From Eucommia ulmoides (lineage: Eukaryota; Streptophyta; Magnoliopsida; Garryales; Eucommiaceae), in the NCBI GenBank assembly GCA_016647705.1, contig CM028326.1, positions 2,790,001 to 2,854,000 of the forward strand: DNA of 64,000 nt, read 5' to 3'. This document shows, in pieces, positions 1-12,347 of the stretch. The notes below the pieces were generated by a model. It was not told the origin of the DNA. It saw only the letters and a list, made by a program, of their open reading frames with translations, and ran no database searches. The first letter of the stretch is position 1. Every line of letters begins with the position of its first letter. The translations under genes and the position numbers were made by a program.

Positions 1-1200
1 TGCATGTGAATATTATATATAACATTAAGTGTAATGTTAATGTTATATATAACGTTATTACAATATGTGTGCTCTCGTGTGTTAAATATAACATCCAATG
101 TAATAGAAACTAATAACAATGTTGATAATAACACAAATTATATAAACATATTGAATGTAACATGACGTACTAATAAATGTGATTTGGATATTGCATATAA
201 CACTCACATCTGTTTTGGTAATGTATAGGACTGTATTGAATGTAACACGAATATAAAAATTGAAATTCTGAAAGTACTATATTAAATGTAACATGAATAT
301 GAAAACTAATGAAAAATAGTAAATGTGATATCATTTTGAAAATCTTATTCAGACATCTGAATATATAATTAGATCGTCACAAAACTGTATACATAAAAAA
401 TTATTTTGATTTTAATAAAATTATTTTGTGGAAACCATTACATATGAGAACAACGATTAAATATAAAAAATCTCAATTTCGCATATCTTGGAAGGACAAA
501 TTTGGCGTTTTTTAATTTGGGACTCAACGGTTAAAAAAAAAAAAACTATTCGTCGGGATTATTTGATTCATTTTAAAATAGTTGAGATTAATTGGTATAA
601 TATCATGATCAATTTGGGTCCACTCGGTAATTTTTTCTAAAATTAAGCCACAGTTATATTCTTAAAATAACGATAATGTTTTTTGATATATCGTTTACTT
701 GATTTGATTACAGATTTATGATAAAGTAGTCATTGACTTCAAAATAATATCCATTTGTGTATATATTTTTGTGACTTATCATCACATTGAATTCAATACA
801 ATGATAAATTTTGTAACACAAACATGGAATTTGTTTTGAATGTAACACGAATGTGAATTTTTTGTGAAAAAATAATGAACGTGATATCATCTTGAAGATC
901 TTATTCAAACGAATCTGAATATATAATTAAATCATAAAAAAATACTATGTTAAATTCATCATGATGTGAAAAAATATGAAGGTTCCAAAGTAGGATGTTA
1001 AATGTAATACAAATGTGAAAACTGAAAATTCTGAAAATATCACGTTGAATGTAACAAGAATGTGAAATTTTGATGAAAAAATTATGTACATGATACCATT
1101 TTGAAGATCTTATTTAAACAAATTTGAATATATAATTAAATCACAAAAAATATTAAGTTCAACATGATATGAAAAATTATGAAGATTCCTGTAGACACAA
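1..1200. repeat. Degenerate GAATGTAACA-type dispersed/tandem repeat
   Basis: AT-rich sequence built from imperfect copies of a module containing TTGAATGTAACACGAATGTG followed by a GAAAATTCTGAAA stretch. Copies are seen around 230-300, 835-870 and 990-1070. The first ~480 bases also align, base for base over long runs, with 38,086-38,560 later in the window. No coding potential is visible. The class is unknown; it may be part of a decayed non-coding transposon. Confidence 0.55.
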
Positions 1201-1379
1201 CATTTTGACCGTCCCGTAAAAATTTTATACTTTATTTTAAAATTTATTTTATTTTTATTTTTAAAAAAATAAAAAAATAAATAAAAAAGAGAAAAAAGAA
1301 AATGAAAAATGAAAAAAGAAAAGAAAGATAAAAGAAAAAAAGAAAATTGAAAAAAAAAATGGAAAAGAAAATATTTCCT

Positions 1380-3260
1380 TGTTAAAATGGGATTAAGTTT
1401 CCTTTTCCTTTTCTTTTTAGGTTTTGTTTCATTTTCCTCAATGAATTGGGACTAGGATTTCCTAGGGTTTCTAGGATTTCTCACACTACATCCTTCCTAT
1501 AAATAAGACCCTCATTTTTATAGTTTAGACACACAAAAATTAAGAAAAAAAAAAAAACTTCGAAGACATTCAGAAATTAAGAAAAAAAAAACCTTAGAAA
1601 GTGATTCTCATCGTTAACCCTTTTAGAAAGTTGTCTGCGCGAGAGAAAATACCCGAGCATCGTGATTCTTGACCTAGAATATATATGTTTTTTGATTTTT
1701 AATTCTTTTTTCAATTTTATTTTATTCTCTTCGTAATTTAAATTCCTGTAAACTTTAATTTTTTTTTAATTGTCCAATGACTTGATGAAAAACGCTGGGA
1801 TGAGATTCCCTATTCTCAATTTGAATCTTTGAACATTTAGACGAGGACACCCGCTGTTTTTTATTTATTTATTATATTTCTGCATTTCTTTGTGTTTGTA
1901 ATTCGTATAAAAAAAAGTCGTCCGATAATCCGATGAAAAGCCGGGGTGGGTTTGTCGCGTTGAGCTTAACGCCGAGCATTAGGTGAAGGATGTTTCATTG
2001 TTTATTTTCTGTATTTTTTTATTTTATTTTATTTTTATTCTTATTATCAAAACCCTAAAATTAAAAAAATAATAATAATAAAATCCAAAAATAATAAAAT
2101 CTTTGTTTTAAGGAATTAATCCTTATGAACCTTAAGGTGAATCCGACGACTTGATAAATCGTGGGAGAGTTTTCTGTGGCTTCGTTTCCATTCCTGACTC
2201 GAGTGGAATTTAAAAACAAATGATTTTAGGAAATCTCTTCTCTCGGTAATTTTTTCGTGGGATTTCGTTTAAGTTTCAGGAAGATTAATTCCGACAAAAT
2301 TATTTCCGCGAATCTTCCATTGATTCTCATATCCATAGAATTCGAGAAAATTTCAAAACGGGATATTTTTAAACTAATCGGGCAAAATCAAAGTAGATTT
2401 TTTTGCATCTGCTTAGCATGTTTATTTCTTGTATCATTTAGACGGCATATTTAGAACACTTTCACCACTTATACATATAGTTTTTTCATTTATGTCATGA
2501 ATCCATACTACTTTTCATATTTAGTCACGACACGTGCACCACTTATATATTTTTTTTATTAAATAACTAGACCATTGTCACGCATAATCACGTTAGTTCA
2601 CGTAGTATTTCACTATTCGATTCTCATATTGATATCAAGTTTGAATCGACATATTTAAACCAAACCTTTTATAGTTTTTTTTAGGTTGCTTTTACATAAA
2701 AAATAAAATTTATATAGATGTTAGTTTTGCATTCATGTTTTCATTCTTATTCATCTATTTTTAGATTGTCTATTTAAATTAAAGAAATCTCTCGAAAACA
2801 TATATAAAACCTTCTGGGGACCATCCTTGTTGAATCCTTAATATTCGATAAGAGGTTATACCGGGGGAACATTTCTAAAAATTTAAAAACTTGTCTCACC
2901 TTATTTGTGAAAAATACCAAAAAGATTTTATAAGAAAGAAATAATTTTAAAATAAAATAAAACATTCGAATTTAAATTAATTGGATTTAATTGGACATAA
3001 GGTGTCGTTTTCAGACGGACGTCTTGGGGTACATAACACCTTTCCTGAGTGTAACCGACTCCTAAACCTTTAAATGAATCTTTGGTTTGACCATATTTTT
3101 TTTGGAGTCAACTTTTACTTAGACCTTTAAAATTTACGTTCTAAAATTTAGTGACCTAGCACACCATTTAAATCTAATATTAGGTGGCGACTTTTCAATT
3201 TTTTAAAACGGCCTAAGTATTTTTTTTAGAAAACCGGGACTTAAGAAACCCTTCTCTCCT
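1380..3260 (+). mobile_element. LTR retrotransposon remnant, Ogre/Tat-like LTR and leader
   Basis: A TATA-like CCTATAAATAAGACC near 1495 is followed by leader-like sequence. At about 3,000-3,090 comes a stretch of the type TTGGGGTACATAACACC then GTAACCGACTCCTAAACC, and GGTGGCGACTT follows near 3,184. From memory, this order (termination-like GGGGTGCTAATACC, then TAACCGACTCCCGAACC, then GGTGGCGACT before gag) is typical of the 5' region of Tat/Ogre Ty3-gypsy elements. No gag or pol frame follows, so only the 5' end survives. An LTR comparison would be needed for boundaries. Confidence 0.42.
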
Positions 3261-3309
3261 TAAACTATTTATCATTTAATATTTTTTTCCTCTTGGAAAA
3301 ATGGGATGC

Positions 3310-3500
3310 ATCATTCTGAAATAACATATTGAATATAACACGAATTTAAAAATTGAAAATTCTGAAAATTTCATGTTGAATTTAACACAAATCTGAAACT
3401 AATGAAAAAAATAGCGAATGTGATATCATTTTGAAAATTTTATTCAGACGAATCTGAATATATAATTAGATTGTGAAAAAATGTGTCACATAATAGTTAT
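3310..3500. repeat. Second GAATGTAACA-type repeat copy
   Basis: Contains AATATAACACGAATTTAAAA, then a GAAAATTCTGAAAATTTCATGTTGAA-like run, and ends with a TATAATTAGATTGTGAAAAAATGTG-like run, matching the modules at 235-430 and 38,370-38,530. Confidence 0.5.
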
Positions 3501-4660
3501 TTTGATTTCAAGAAACTAATTTTTAATCTCTATTTTATAGAAAGTTATATATCAAGTAAGTAGTTAGAAGGGCAAATATGACCAAATAATTAAAAAGAAC
3601 TATTTGGTAATCCACTAAAAAAATAAAAAATTGTTTGGTAGTTTTATCCTCTTTTGAGGAGCCATATGTGAATGCCCGAAATTGTAATGAGGGGTCTTGC
3701 CCCAAATTGTAATGAGCAAAAATGTCTAGATATCAACGCGTATAACAATCTAGATAATTGCTGAGGTCCATACTAACATTATGATTAGAAGTGATAAAAT
3801 TAAAACTGAAAAAGGATAATAACATGATAAGTGTAATCATGACCCAAAGCACAAAATTTGGTGCCCACGTGCTAAATACGTGAGCCCGAACCCACTTGGT
3901 AACGGAGCAAATAGACCTAACTGAGGTCAGGGGCTCTGGTATCCAATAAACACATCCTCGAGTTATCTAGGATGATTCAACATTATTCCATCTTGAGCCG
4001 TAACTCATGATTGGGAGCCGTAACAACTACCCACTATTTATAGAATGGGCACTTAGAATTCAAATTGATGGTCTATTACTCGTAAATCCCACCAAATTCC
4101 AGTGAGGCCATTCCTTACTTCGTCTAGTAAAAATCGTCCTGCAAACAACAGAAACAATGCAAGTTATGTTCTAGGAACGGTAGGAAGCATCTAAAGAAGG
4201 TTAGGAAGTACAGTAAAGTGAAAAGCATCTGGAGAATCTAATCCCTTTAGTGAACTATTGGAGAGGAACCAGAAATGGAAACTTTGGCAAGATTCTTCCC
4301 CACACTCGTTCGGTAGAGTGAAATGTCCAAGAAAAGAGGTAGGCTGATCTCTCTGAATGTAGAGCAACTTAGATTGCATTTCTAAAAAAAGGCGAACCCC
4401 TTGGGGTTGCACCGAGAAATTGTCCTTCCCATTTAGGTTCAAACTTGCCTTGTTGGGGGTCATTTTCATGGACCTCCGTACAATAACTAGAAATTGACCA
4501 TGATATGAGGAAAATTTACTCAACGAGTCTTTCCACTTCTATAAATACTAAGAGAGAGGAGCCTAATCAAGCAAAGTTAATTTTTTTCCTAGCTGTCACT
4601 CTGCCAAGATATTTTGGGAGAAAATCCCAACTGATTGTTACACTTGAAATGTAATGTCGA
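3500..4660. other. Intergenic, unclassified repeat-like DNA
   Basis: Less AT-rich than its surroundings, with TATA-like elements (CTATTTATAG near 4034, CTATAAATAC near 4541). This suggests LTR fragments, but no PBS, LTR pair or coding domain is visible. A 110-codon minus-strand open frame at 4191-4523 matches no protein family I know and is treated as chance. Confidence 0.3.
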
Positions 4661-6250
4661 CAGGTCCATCCGTAATATATTATTTTGCAAAAACCAATTT
4701 TAAGAAATATTATATTCCGAATCATTAGAGGCCATTCTTGACAATCTTGTTTTTGACATCATCAAAGTTTATATTGGAAATAACAATGTAGTCATTAGTG
4801 AGAACTATAGTGAACGATTTTTTGTGGGCTAAAAATTATGTTGTGATTTTATTTTTTTTTATAGAATTCTATGGAACAAACACTTGAAATAATTTGGTAT
4901 TGTATGATTTCTTAAATATTAGTACTTGTTTTTAAAAAGATAAGGACCCTTTTTCTTTTTTTAAGTACAAATAGTTGAGAAAAAAAAGATCATCAACGCT
5001 AGATCTCACATTAAAAAAATAAACTAAATAACCGTTAAACTAGTTACACTAGATGCATTGTCCTAGAAGGACCTTTTCTAGTTCCTTCATATAGATATAT
5101 TATTGTGATATGACCTTATGCCAAGACAACATTAAATATGGATAACCCTTGTAATAAAAGAAGATTATAATACGTTATGATTATTGTTATTACAGAGTTT
5201 GACAGCAATGTCTTGAAGACATATTACTAAATAATCTTGATTACGTTTTCAAGTGGGATACCCCCCCACCCCCACCACAAAATATTAAATCCCACTTTAA
5301 CTTAATTTCAACCAAAAAATAAATAAATATTCAAACTCAATTAATAAATCATATTTATTTGCATCTATCTTATTCAAAATACAGTAATAAATTGTCATGC
5401 ATCTGTTTGTTTGTTGTTGTTGTTTTTCGTAATGTCTTTGTACTCACGCACCCAACAGGGCAAACACACGCATTCACACGGATGGGATTGACGTGCATCT
5501 GTTTTAACATTTTCCTTTTACACCTTTTTTTTTACTATTAAATTGTTAGTGTAACTTCTAAACTTCTTAATTTTTGAATTTTAATTTTGATTAAACCATC
5601 TAATCCATAATATATTTTATTATAATCTTATGTTGATGTCTCTATATTATATTTTACATTGTGTTTTAATTTCATGGTTAATACTTTTTTATAGTTCTAA
5701 TCAAATATTTTTAATTTAGATTTAAGTTGCATCGCCAGCTACTGGTGCCACCCTCTATCGTTGCTCGCCGTTGAACCTCAGGCATCTGGTCGTTGAAGTT
5801 CATCCATCAGCCGCCGAAATTTTTTAGTTTATTATTTAGTTACATTTTCTAAGTTTATTTTTAATTACATTTTCAGTATATTTTTTAGCTATATTTTTTA
5901 AGTATATTTTTATTTATATTTTTAGTATATTTTTTAGTTCCATTTATGTGATTTTTTAGTGACTAGTAACTGAAAAATTAGTTGAATGTAACTGAAAAAT
6001 ATAATAAAAAAATATTACTAAAAATTAGTAATATAACTAAAAAAAATTTGGCGATTTGTGACTGACGATGGCCTGCATCAGACGGCCGAAATCTGGTGGG
6101 TAACAATAGTGGAGCGGCAGTTGCCAACACAACCCTAATTTGAATATTAGTTTGCATAAACTCTGTAAAATACTTATTTAGTTTATGAATTTTTATTAAT
6201 TTAGTACAATTTTTAGTGGAATTTACTGCCTAAGGCTTATTGCCTTCTTG
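4660..6250. other. AT-rich intergenic DNA, nothing recognised
   Basis: No gene, RNA or clear transposon termini. Two GC-richer patches (about 5735-5815 and 6060-6130) lie on either side of TTTTTAGT/ACTAAAAA-rich DNA and look loosely inverted, so a decayed MITE is possible. Confidence 0.35.
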
Positions 6251-6255
6251 TAAAT

Positions 6256-7415
6256 GAGTTGTTAAAAAAAAAAAAAAGTGTTCAAAAGGAGCTATAAATT
6301 ATTTGGTAAATTTGCCAAATAGTGTTGTTGAAAAGGTGAAACAAGTGTTTAGCAAATATTTGTATAAAAATATTAAAAGACTATTAAATGATTAAAACAG
6401 GCATACATTATATTTATTTATTCCTAATATTAATTAAATATAAAAAAAAAATACATATAAAAAAATATTTACTCGTGTTAACCTATACTTAATATAAAAA
6501 AAAATTATAAATGAATATACCTACATGTTGGAAATAAAAATTAAATATTATGAAATAAATAAATTTAAATGTCTTATATCTTGCAATTAAAAAAAGTAAA
6601 ATATCGTTAAATAAGAAAACTTAAATTTCATTGTGTAAAAATAAAATAAAAATAAGGACAATATTGTCATACCAAATTTCATCAATTAAAAAAGTTATTT
6701 TTGACTTTTAAAAACACTATTTTCCTAACTTTTAAAGCAACCGAAAAATGCAAAACTCCTCTGTGGCTTTTTTGAACAATCTAGTTATCAAACACAGAGG
6801 CATGTTTCTCCTTCTCAAAAGGAGAAGCACCGCCGCAAATGGGGAGGCCAAATTAAGCTTAGGTCTGTTTGGTAATTAGTTTTAAAAAAAAAAAAAAAAA
6901 AACCGTATGCAATTTTTTTATTTTCTGAGTTGCTTTGATAAATCAGGAGAGTTATGCTTTTAAAAGTCGAAATGAACTTTTTTTAATTAATGAATTTTTT
7001 TATGACATGATTACCCTTATTTTTATTTTATTATTATTTTATTATTATGAAATAATATTTAAGTTTTCTTATTTATTGATATTTTAATTTTTTATTTACA
7101 ATTTTTTTTTATAATATTTAAATTTAAATTTCCAAAATTAAATATATATTAAATTTAGCAAATATATATTAAAATTAAAATTTTATATTAATTATAGGTT
7201 AATACAAACAAACATTTATTTTATATAAATACAGTATATATTTGTTTTAGTAATTTAATAGTCTTTTGATATTTTGTTCAAATATTTACCAAATACTCAT
7301 TGCGTGCTTCTTTTTTTCAACAACTAATTTTTGAAAAATTTATCAAACATTTTACAACTCTTTTTCAGCACCTCCTCATTAACAACCTTTTTTTTTTTTT
7401 TTTTTAAGCCACAAG
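6256..7415. mobile_element. Large foldback (inverted repeat) element
   Basis: Two diverged arms of roughly 550 bases (about 6256-6830 and 6850-7415) are inverted copies. The outer ends carry GTTGTTAAAAAAAA and its reverse counterpart AACAACCTTTTTTTT. Inner landmarks such as ACTTTTAAAAACAC/CTTTTAAAAGTC and AAATAAGAAAACTTAAAT/ATTTAAGTTTTCTTATTT recur in mirrored order. A short GC-richer centre carries GGCCAAATTAAGCTTAGG. No coding sequence. Most likely a foldback or long-TIR MITE; target-site duplication not resolved. Confidence 0.55.
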
Positions 7416-7654
7416 AGAGCCAAACTATGCCTTCCATGCACAATTTGTAATGTTTTGAGGATTTTTTTATGAGTATATAATTATTCTTATTTAAATTTCG
7501 GGGTTTTCACTTAACATACAATAAATTTAATTTTTTTGTCCATGTAATCCACACGCTATAATTTTTTTTTTCAAAAGTTCAAAATTACTACACTATTTGA
7601 AAGTCACTATAATTTTTTAACTAAAAAATTACAATACCTTTTTTTTGTCTTGCA

Positions 7655-8013
7655 CTGATTTTAGACTTTTAACAGAATTATTAAAATTCTAAACAAAATT
7701 GTGAGTAGATTAACTGTGAATCGAAAATTTTAAAACCAAAGTAAAGAAAAGAGTAAATATTTAAACAAAAATATTGTTTCAATTTTTGTCACGTCTCTTT
7801 CTATCAGATATGACTCTACGTTTCCTAATCACACCGATTTTAGACTTTTAACAAAATTATTAAAATTCTAAACGAAATTACTGTATCGAGTGAATTGATT
7901 AACTGTGAGTCGAAAATTTTAAAACCCAAGTAAAAAAACAGTAAATTTTTAAAGAAATATATTGTTTCAATTTTTATCACATTTCTTTCTATCAGATATG
8001 GTTCTACGTTTTC
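7655..8013. repeat. Direct duplication, ~179-bp unit x2
   Basis: GATTTTAGACTTTTAACA starts at 7657 and again at 7836. The following sequence (ATTATTAAAATTCTAAAC, ATTAACTGTGA, CGAAAATTTTAAAACC, ATTGTTTCAATTTTT, TTTCTATCAGATATG) recurs in the same order. It is non-coding intergenic DNA. Confidence 0.75.
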
Positions 8014-8437
8014 TAATCACTTGATATGACTAAAGAAAGTTTTTTTCCAAGGTTAATTGTCATTTATCGTCAATTTCCTTAGGACTCCAAGAAATTTTGC
8101 ACAAAATAATGTTTTTTAATTAACAATATATGACATCCGATTGATGTGCCTAAAATTTGAACCCAAGTGTTCCAATTAATAAAGAAATGAGTCACATTAC
8201 ATTATTACGTGTAATAGAAGATGATGTATCCATCCTAAAAGGCTTTATCTGAGGCAGTCGATGTGTAATTAATTGTTCCTTATGAAAACAAACTTTTATT
8301 ATAATATAAATATTTTTCAAGAATTATTTGCGGAGAATATTTGTGGACAAAGACTTATTTGTTATTGTTGTTGTATTCGAGAAAAATCTTTAATTTAATA
8401 TGTGGATATGAAGTTTACCAAATTGTACATTTAGTCC

Positions 8438-8886
8438 CTCAAGTGGCATTCGATTAGTGTTTCTGCTTTTATGTTTCTACTTCCAAAAATAGAAATATGT
8501 GGTATTTGGTTGGTGTTTCTATTTTTCTATTTTTACTTCCAATAAATTGGAACATTTCGAAAATAGAAATATGTTTAAGAACCACCATTGTCCTTAAATT
8601 TTATTTTTAAAAATTATGAGAACAAAAACAAGAGGCACATTTGGCTTCAATATTTGTTCTTCTTTTTCTTTAAATGCATGATGGCCGACAGGTGGTGATG
8701 GTCGACATGATGGTAGTGAGAATAGTTTTGTAGGAGATAGGGATTAACATTTTTTTGTTTATCAGATTCTTAAAAAATTCAGGAAATAATTTCAAATTAC
8801 TCTCAAAATTTTGGGAATAAAAATATGTTTAACAAAAGCGGTTCTGTACATTAATCTCAAAATTTTAGGAGTTGGAGTAGGGGCCT
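8438..8886. mobile_element. MITE, GTTTGGTTAGTGTT-type family
   Basis: Begins AAGTGGCATTCGATTAGTG and ends near GGGGCCTCAA. It is collinear with the copy at 18,331-18,785 through internal landmarks (GAGAATAGTTTTGT, GATTCTTAA, CAAATTACTC, CAAAATTTT). It is non-coding. Other copies or partial copies lie at 9743-10395, 45,640-45,813, 47,165-47,567 and 53,264-54,356. Confidence 0.6.
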
Positions 8887-8889
8887 CAA

Positions 8890-9330
8890 TTTCACATTTG
8901 TTTCAATTCCATATTTGATCTGAACCAGATCCAAGACCCGTCGCTGCAAGCGACAGATCTATTCTAGAGAGAGATAAAGAGAGAAGGAAGAAGAAGAAAG
9001 AGTAGGAGGAAGAAGCTCGGTATGAAAGCTTAAAACTTCCAAGGGATTATTACAAATGAAATCAAATTATAACTTACAAAATGGGACATGGGCAGTGATT
9101 ACAACAACATGAGACATGGGCAAAGATTCCATTCTTCGGAACAGAAGTGCGACACCAAAAACAACAATCTTATACAAGAATTTGAACCTTAAATTTTAGC
9201 ATAAATACTAGAGCCTAATGAAACTATTTTTTTTTCATGATTATTGCAAAAATAAATAAAAAAATAACCCAACAATAATAATATATAAATTTTCAAAATA
9301 AGAGACGATGAGGCTAACCTCGCTCCAACG
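8890..9330. other. 3' flank of the RCC1-repeat gene
   Basis: Sequence just beyond the stop codon of the minus-strand RCC1-repeat gene, presumably its 3' UTR and terminator region. A GA/AAG-rich purine patch lies at about 8968-9016. No other feature is recognised. Confidence 0.4.
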
Positions 9331-9742
9331 TCAGTCGATTTCAGACAATCTTTGTTCGATAAAAATTTCAGTTGGTTCGACTCGTTCGAGACATCCTCTC
9401 AAGGTGTCGTAGCCGAGTTGGCCTCTTTCGTTGTCTCCATAACCCAAGATTTTTCCCTTGTTAGAGACGACGACAGTGTGGTACAGGCCAGTGCTTACTT
9501 GAGAAATGTGATGAGTTCTTAGGATGTAGAGGCGTCGAGGTTTCATCACTTTATCATAGATTCTCCTGTCTGGAAACCCAAGGCTGCCAAAACCCATCCA
9601 CCCAAAGCCGTAGAGAGAGCCATCATTGACCAGAACAAAGGTTTTCCTCTTACTAGCACAAACCTAGGAGACACAAATTAGATCAGCAAGAAATGTAATG
9701 AGTCTCGTGTAAGTAGGATAAAAAACATGGTTGCTACGATGG

Positions 9743-10395
9743 CGTTTGTTTAGTGTTCCTATCTTTTTCTTTCCGTTCCCAAAAGGATGATGGCAGAAAA
9801 AATGGAACTAAAACAACCTTGTTCTAGTCTGTCCCAACATTTTTAGAACAAATTCTTTGGAAGAAAACACTGAACACAGAAATATGGGATAGGAAAAAAT
9901 AAACAAATGTCACCAAAGTTTTTTCTGTTTTTTGCTTCTATTCTCAAAAGAATTGGAACAGAAACAGAAATATTGGGGGGTAGAGAATTGCTTCTCTAAC
10001 GAAAAATTTTGGGGGAACAAATCAGATATATTCTTTTTCACTGAGCTCTGTTTCTATCCCCAAGTTTTATTAGAAGAGAAATAAAAAAAGGAACAGAAAT
10101 GCTAGCCAAACCCAACCTAGGATGCCTTTTGTTTAGTGATTCTGTTCCCAGAGAAATTAGAACAAATACAGAAATATGGTATTTCAGTTTTTGGTCCAAG
10201 TTTTCCAGGATGAGCAACAAAAATCAATAACCGAAACACTAATCAAACGGGTTCCTAAGAACAATTCCGTTTTGTTTTCAGATTTTTTTTTTTTTGAAAA
10301 ATCTGAAGAGCAGAACCCAAGAAAGAATTTTTGTTCCAAAATTTATGTTTCTGTCTCCAGTTTTCAGGAAACATAAACAATAAACTAACGTGGCC
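9743..10395. mobile_element. MITE sequence(s) in the last RCC1-gene intron
   Basis: GATGGCGTTTGTTTAGTG at about 9743 and GATGCCTTTTGTTTAGTG at about 10,121 are two starts of the same MITE family seen at 8438 and 18,331. They are followed by GAACAGAAACAGAAAT-type sequence. The two units appear adjacent or nested and make up most of the intron between 9664 and 10,408. Boundaries are approximate. Confidence 0.5.
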
Positions 10396-11018
10396 TTCAA
10401 AATGAGACCTGCACTGCAAGCTGGCTCCTTAAGCTGCTCAAGAGTTCAGGAGTAGTCTTATCAATCTCATCTCCATGGCCCAACGCACCACAGTATCCCT
10501 TTCCCCATGTATAAACCTACAAGAGTTTAATCACAACTACATATTTAGTAAATCAAACAGAGTCAAAACAGATTTTCTGTTTTTTTTTTTTGAAAACATC
10601 GTTGTTTTGAGCTGTCAAGAACTTACATATCCACTAGAATCGAGTCCAACCACATGTTCATCACCAGCAGAGACCCGAATTACGTGAATACCATTCCTCC
10701 TAAATGACTGAATTGCCCGTGGCCAAAGCTCGTTGTGCTGCTCTCCATGGCCAAGACAGAAATTTTTGCCCGACCCGAAAGAATAAAGTGTCCCGTCAGC
10801 AGTAACAGCCAATGCATAACTAGGACCTGCAGCTATATGCTACAGATCCAACAGACTCGAGCGATTCCATTAGTTTTGGAGTTGGTCGATCGAGTGTGTC
10901 ACCATGGCCAAGCTGACCGTGTGAGTTGGTCCCACAAGTGTAGACATGACCTTGTCTGGTAAGAAACATAGTGAAACTCAACCCTGCAGCAACCTGAAAG
11001 AAAATTGATCCCATAAAT

Positions 11019-11730
11019 AAGGGATTGTTTGGTGGCTCCTTTCTTAAGTACTTTTTATAATGAAAAAAAAATTAATTGAACAAAATACTACTTTTCACTA
11101 AAGCAAAAGTAAATATGTGTTTGATACGCAAACGTTATGTCTTAGTGTTATACATACTAACGATCTCTTTATCCGAGATTTTTTTTTTTTGTTGTAGATG
11201 GCTCAAAAAAAAAATAGGTGGAGAAGTTGTAGTCCATCAATCTCTTAAAATATTGAAGAAACAAAAATCAACTATTTTTTATTTTTTCCAAAAAAAACAA
11301 AAAAAAAAATCTTGATTTTTAAAATTAAACTTTGAAAACGCAAAACAAACGCAACTTTTATTTTAAAAAGTAAAAAAGTACTTGAAAAAGAGTTATCAAA
11401 GTGTGCCTAATAGATACTCCCTCCGTTCCAAATTTATTGCCGTACTTTCCCTCTTAGGATGTCCCAAATTAACTATCACCTTCTTTTTTTAACAATCATA
11501 CTTTTACACTTTTTCAAAAACAATCCTCTTTTAACCCACACATTCAAACTTCAAATAAAAATTATTGGTTTAACACCATTCCCGATAAGGGTAATACAGT
11601 AAAGTAAAAAAGAATTCAAACACCACCTAGGAAGTAAAGTAAAAAAGAATTCAAACACCACCTAGAACATTGTCCAAAGTCAAATGTGACAATAAATTTA
11701 AGCTCGGAGGGAGTTTGATGGTGCTCTGAT
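11019..11730. other. RCC1-gene intron 3 with a Stowaway-like patch
   Basis: Non-coding intron sequence. At 11,413-11,440 it contains CTCCCTCCGTTCCAAATTTA and at 11,700-11,716 AAGCTCGGAGGGAGT, an inverted pair typical from memory of Stowaway (Tc1/mariner) MITEs (CTCCCTCCGTTCC ends). This implies a ~300-bp MITE at about 11,410-11,716. A 30-base direct repeat (AAGTAAAGTAAAAAAGAATT.. with CAAACACCACCTAG) lies inside at 11,597-11,664. Confidence 0.55.
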
Positions 11731-12047
11731 ATCCTAGCATAGAATTTTACGATAGAAATCAAGACTTCCAGCGATACGATTATGTTATGAAAAAGCATAA
11801 TCCAACCTGCTTGCATGGAATTCCCTTGAGTGCTTCGACAAGCCTAGGTCTAAAAATGGGGCGGCCAGTATCTCTGTGCCCACAACAGAAGGATGAATTA
11901 TCTCCACATGTGAAAACCTGCACGAATCAGCAACAACATAAACACTTCAGACACACAAATCCCACTCACATTTAGAAGCATGTAGGAACCTCGTCCAGTA
12001 ATGTAAGAACCTTGCTAGTGTTCCTAAATCTCAAAATTAAATGCAAA

Positions 12048-12210
12048 TGCAGCACCCATTTTGTCCCCACCAGGTAAGAGTATGGGAGGGGATAGATTGG
12101 AAACATCCCCAACCTTTGCATTGCACAAACTGGCTGCTCTCAAGGTTCGAACCCACAATCTAAGGTTAATGGGCTGAACACCTTACCACTAGAACAATAG
12201 CCCCCTAACT
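12048..12210 (-). mobile_element. tRNA-derived SINE in RCC1-gene intron 2
   Basis: On the minus strand an A-box-like TTCTAGTGGTAAGG (12,194-12,181) is followed about 30 bases on by a perfect-looking B box GGGTTCGAACC (12,154-12,144). This is the internal RNA polymerase III promoter of a tRNA-derived SINE. The body runs toward 12,048 (GTTGGGGATGTTTCC...). Both boxes have tRNA spacing, but the region does not fold as a functional tRNA. Confidence 0.7.
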
Positions 12211-12347
12211 AAATCTCAAAATTTACAATTAATTAGAAAAAACATATTTTTGTATAAAAAAATACATGAATTTCAAAATTAAGATTTTACAAAAAACAAA
12301 CAAACATATTTTTGTATATATAATCTCCTAGTAAAATATCTTATATT

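Noticed and set aside
4191..4523. 110-codon minus-strand frame as a gene
   Set aside because: No homology, no splice context, lies in repeat-like DNA.
10820..10850. A 17-nt mini-intron (GTAGCATATAGCTGCAG) to explain the RCC1 frameshift
   Set aside because: Removing it gives the wrong frame, loses the conserved IAAG residues and is far too short to splice.
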